NCBI GenBank assembly: GCA_023437365.1
Contig: JAEZGK010000015.1
Coordinates: 62,001 to 126,000, forward strand
Length of the DNA stretch: 64,000 nucleotides
Origin: Bacillota bacterium
Lineage (GTDB): Bacteria > Bacillota > Clostridia > Lachnospirales > Lachnospiraceae
Direction of reading: 5' to 3'
The notes beneath the pieces are model-generated. The model made no database searches. It saw only the letters and a program-made list of their open reading frames with translations, and was not told where the DNA came from. The position numbers and the translations under genes are program-made. Positions 62,165-64,000 of this stretch are shown here, piece after piece (the first letter of the stretch is position 1; each line of letters opens with the position of its first letter).

Positions 62165-62366
62165 GGGAAGTATGATTTATATTCCCAAGAAAGGTACCAA
62201 GGCCGGCTGGGGCTGCGTAAGCGGCACACGTCAGGCGATAGACAGAAGAAATAAAAAGATCGTCAATTTATACCACCAGGGAGAGGCGGTTTCCTCTCTC
62301 GCGGAGCTCTTCCATCTCGAGGAGGAGACGATTAGAAAAATCGTATATAAGAAAAAACAGGTATAA
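62097..62366 (+). CDS. CD3324-family small protein
   Basis: This protein has 89 residues. The opening SYKKGSEVLPARLLKEIQEY, then YIPKKGTKAGWG and the C-terminal helix-turn-helix-like ELFHLEEETIRKIVYKK match the clostridial CD3324 family as I recall it; function unknown, possibly DNA binding. The start is TTG at 62097 with GGAGGG 8 bases upstream, consistent with the family's MSYK beginning. Confidence 0.8.
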   Translation: MSYKKGSEVLPARLLKEIQEYVEGSMIYIPKKGTKAGWGCVSGTRQAIDRRNKKIVNLYHQGEAVSSLAELFHLEEETIRKIVYKKKQV

Positions 62367-62410
62367 TTATTTTCTGCCTATCCACTCGAAAGCGGTTATG
62401 AGATAATACG

Positions 62411-62522
62411 ATTGACCGGTCAATTTCGATGGAAAGGGGATGGTTGTTTTGAAAATCGAATTAGAGGTGTTTGATTTATAATACCAGGAATAGGCGGTGA
62501 GCTTGCTCATCGCCTATTTTAT
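62411..62522 (+). promoter_or_regulatory. Palindrome, tiny ORF and terminator in the 62367-62676 gap
   Basis: ATTGACCGGTCAAT (62411-62424) is a perfect 14-bp palindrome. AAAGGGG then precedes a 13-codon ORF (62440-62481, MVVLKIELEVFDL). A 13-bp terminator stem AATAGGCGGTGAG/CTCATCGCCTATT (62489-62518) follows. It looks like a small transcription unit or leader. The terminator is clear; the rest is tentative. Confidence 0.5.
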
Positions 62523-62676
62523 TGTGCCGTGTGTCCAGCGTCCGATAAGAAGAACAATTCGTAATACGAACAATGCCTGATGCTTAAGCTTATCTTAAGA
62601 ATTATGGGGATTGCTTTGAGCAGTCAATGAATGGTAAAATAAGCAGAGAAAAGAAGGCAACCGGGGGAGAAACAGT

Positions 62677-63441
62677 ATGAAACTGCATCCAAAACTATTT
62701 ATGATATTATTAGTGATTGATATTATCCTGATTGCTATTCTGAAAGCAAACGGACTCAGTCTGTGGCAGACACTTCTGCTTCTTGTAAGTATGGAAATGG
62801 TGTTGTATTGTGTCTATGCCATACTTTATTCCTTACGACTGCAGCGTATCCTTGATGAGAAATGTGATCCTGTGGATTATCTGAACAGAATTCTGAAGCA
62901 GAAGGAGAGAATGAAGTATAAGCCGAAGCTCCTTGCGCTGGTTTCAATCAATGAAGCGGTGGCTCATATGCTGCTGGGAGATACTGCTCTTGCAAAAAGT
63001 ATTCTTGCGGATATCGATAAAAAATATCTTTCCGATAGAAACGGTACACGCTTAGTTTATACCATGGATTATATCCTGTGTTGCTATGAGCTTGGTGAGC
63101 TGGAGGAAGCGAATCAGCTTTATGATCAGGAGCTTCCGCTGCTCTCGCCGGTTACAAAACGATTAAAAAAATCGATGCAGATCTTAATAGGGGAAAGATA
63201 TTATTATCTGGGTCAGTATGAAGAAAGCGCAAAACATCTAAAGCGTTTACTGGATATAGAGTTGACGACAAGGCAACAGCTTGTTATTCTATATCTGTTA
63301 GCCAGGATGGAGCTGCTTCAGGGAAACTACGAAAGAGCTGCAAAAAAACTGAAGAAGGTTGTGAGGTTCGGCAATAAGCTTTGGATTGCTGAGGAAGCGG
63401 GACGGCTGCTGCTTCAGAAGGAGCTGAAGGCATACGAATAG
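62677..63441 (+). CDS. Membrane protein with TPR-like repeats
   Basis: This 254-residue protein has two N-terminal membrane helices (about 7-25 and 30-50) and a helical cytoplasmic domain with three or four TPR-like units (for example GERYYYLGQYEESAKHLKRL and LLQGNYERAAKKLKKV). It is probably an assembly or scaffold factor. It is upstream of uppP by 150 bp on the same strand; a functional link is possible but not shown. Confidence 0.75.
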   Translation: MKLHPKLFMILLVIDIILIAILKANGLSLWQTLLLLVSMEMVLYCVYAILYSLRLQRILDEKCDPVDYLNRILKQKERMKYKPKLLALVSINEAVAHMLLGDTALAKSILADIDKKYLSDRNGTRLVYTMDYILCCYELGELEEANQLYDQELPLLSPVTKRLKKSMQILIGERYYYLGQYEESAKHLKRLLDIELTTRQQLVILYLLARMELLQGNYERAAKKLKKVVRFGNKLWIAEEAGRLLLQKELKAYE

Positions 63442-63520
63442 AAATTGAAGAAGATGCGAAGGATGAACCGTTATTATGAATGGAAGCTGAAAGAATATAA
63501 CTAAGTTATAGAATAATCAA

Positions 63521-63575
63521 AAGGAAAGAATAAGCTAGAGGAAAGAATAAGCAAAGGAAAGAATAAGCAAAGGGA
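63521..63575 (+). repeat. Tandem repeats upstream of uppP
   Basis: Three copies of AGGAAAGAATAAGC, spaced 16-18 bp, run into the uppP ribosome binding region. Each copy contains a Shine-Dalgarno-like AGGAAAG. Confidence 0.75.
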
Positions 63576-63593
63576 AAGGTGTGGGAGAGAACT

Positions 63594-64000
63594 ATGTTGA
63601 TTGAAATGTTAAAAGCGCTGATCATCGGCATTATTGAGGGTATTACCGAATGGCTACCCATCAGCAGTACAGGTCATATGATACTGGCAGAGCAATTCAT
63701 AAAGATGAATGCGTCTGCTGAATTTATGGAGATGTTCCGGGTGGTAATTCAGCTGGGAGCAATTCTGGCCGTAGTAATCATGTTCTTTCATAAGCTAAAT
63801 CCATTATCACCAAGTAAGTCAAAGCAAGAAAAGCTTGCAACCATGAGTATCTGGTATAAGGTGTTGGCCGGCTGCGTACCGGCAGGTATTATTGGGGTAT
63901 TATTTGACGACTGGATTGATGCACATTTTTATAACTATATTACCGTTGCAGTGACGCTTATTGTCTATGGTATCCTGTTTATCGTAGTAGAGAACCGCAA
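63594..64000 (+). CDS. uppP: Undecaprenyl-diphosphatase UppP/BacA, N-terminal part (runs off the right edge)
   Basis: This is an integral-membrane phosphatase that recycles undecaprenyl pyrophosphate for cell-wall synthesis and confers some bacitracin resistance. The first 135 codons are visible. The catalytic glutamate-rich motif EGITEWLPISSTGH (about 16-29) is intact and the next membrane helices follow, with VIQLGAILAV. GGGAGAG precedes ATG 63594. The C-terminal PGxSRSG region is outside the window. Confidence 0.96.
   Translation, partial: MLIEMLKALIIGIIEGITEWLPISSTGHMILAEQFIKMNASAEFMEMFRVVIQLGAILAVVIMFFHKLNPLSPSKSKQEKLATMSIWYKVLAGCVPAGIIGVLFDDWIDAHFYNYITVAVTLIVYGILFIVVENR

Overview
The window looks like a chromosomal segment of an anaerobic, low-GC Firmicute, probably a Lachnospiraceae/Clostridium relative. 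The evidence is strong AGGAGG-type ribosome binding sites, two leucine T-box leaders, MutS2, a YhaM-type exoribonuclease, BspA-like leucine-rich repeats, DUF3793, a CD3324-type small protein, MocR regulators and secreted polysaccharide-active proteins. No rRNA, tRNA or CRISPR array was seen.

Layout. (1) 1-11514 is mostly conserved core: mutS2 and a two-component pair on the minus strand, an HxlR/nitroreductase pair separated by an unusual cloverleaf-shaped palindrome, a secreted leucine-rich-repeat protein, a degenerate HtrA-like protein, a YhaM-type nuclease and rlmD. (2) 11519-22867 is a visibly more AT-rich insertion that I interpret as a Tn7-like element that has lost its transposition genes. 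It starts 4 bp after the rlmD stop codon, ends in TGT...ACA, is flanked by a 5-bp duplication (AAATT), has four 20-bp-spaced repeats at one end and three inverted copies at the other, and keeps a 43-codon tnsA stub. Its cargo is defence-like: a Septu-like ATPase (split in two reading frames) with an HNH nuclease, a 1425-residue Cas4-like nuclease/SF1 helicase, a large D12-class adenine methyltransferase, a structured RNA candidate, an IS21-like relic and a small zinc-binding protein. (3) 22873-38311 is an accessory stretch of acetyltransferases, a hydrolase, MsrA, membrane proteins, a GGDEF/HD-GYP protein, an aldo/keto reductase with a MerR regulator, and a secreted beta-helix protein. (4) 38465-54869 carries leucine biosynthesis (T-box plus leuA), a MerR fusion protein, hom with a divergent LysR, a MocR/EamA pair, a double-HTH MerR next to an ABC exporter, and T-box plus leuS. 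(5) 54870-64000 holds an AEC transporter, a beta-helix protein and an SGNH esterase (both probably glycan-directed), a MocR/GNAT pair, udk, a CD3324-type protein, a TPR membrane protein and the start of uppP.

How the parts work together. leuA and leuS both have T-boxes with the same apparent CUC specifier, so both should respond to uncharged tRNA-Leu. Several regulators sit divergently beside their probable targets (HxlR/nitroreductase, MerR/AKR, LysR/hom, MocR/EamA, MocR/GNAT), and inverted repeats are visible between three of these pairs. The Tn7-like island is the most interesting region. Its boundaries are read directly from the sequence, while its activity and the functions of its cargo are inferences.
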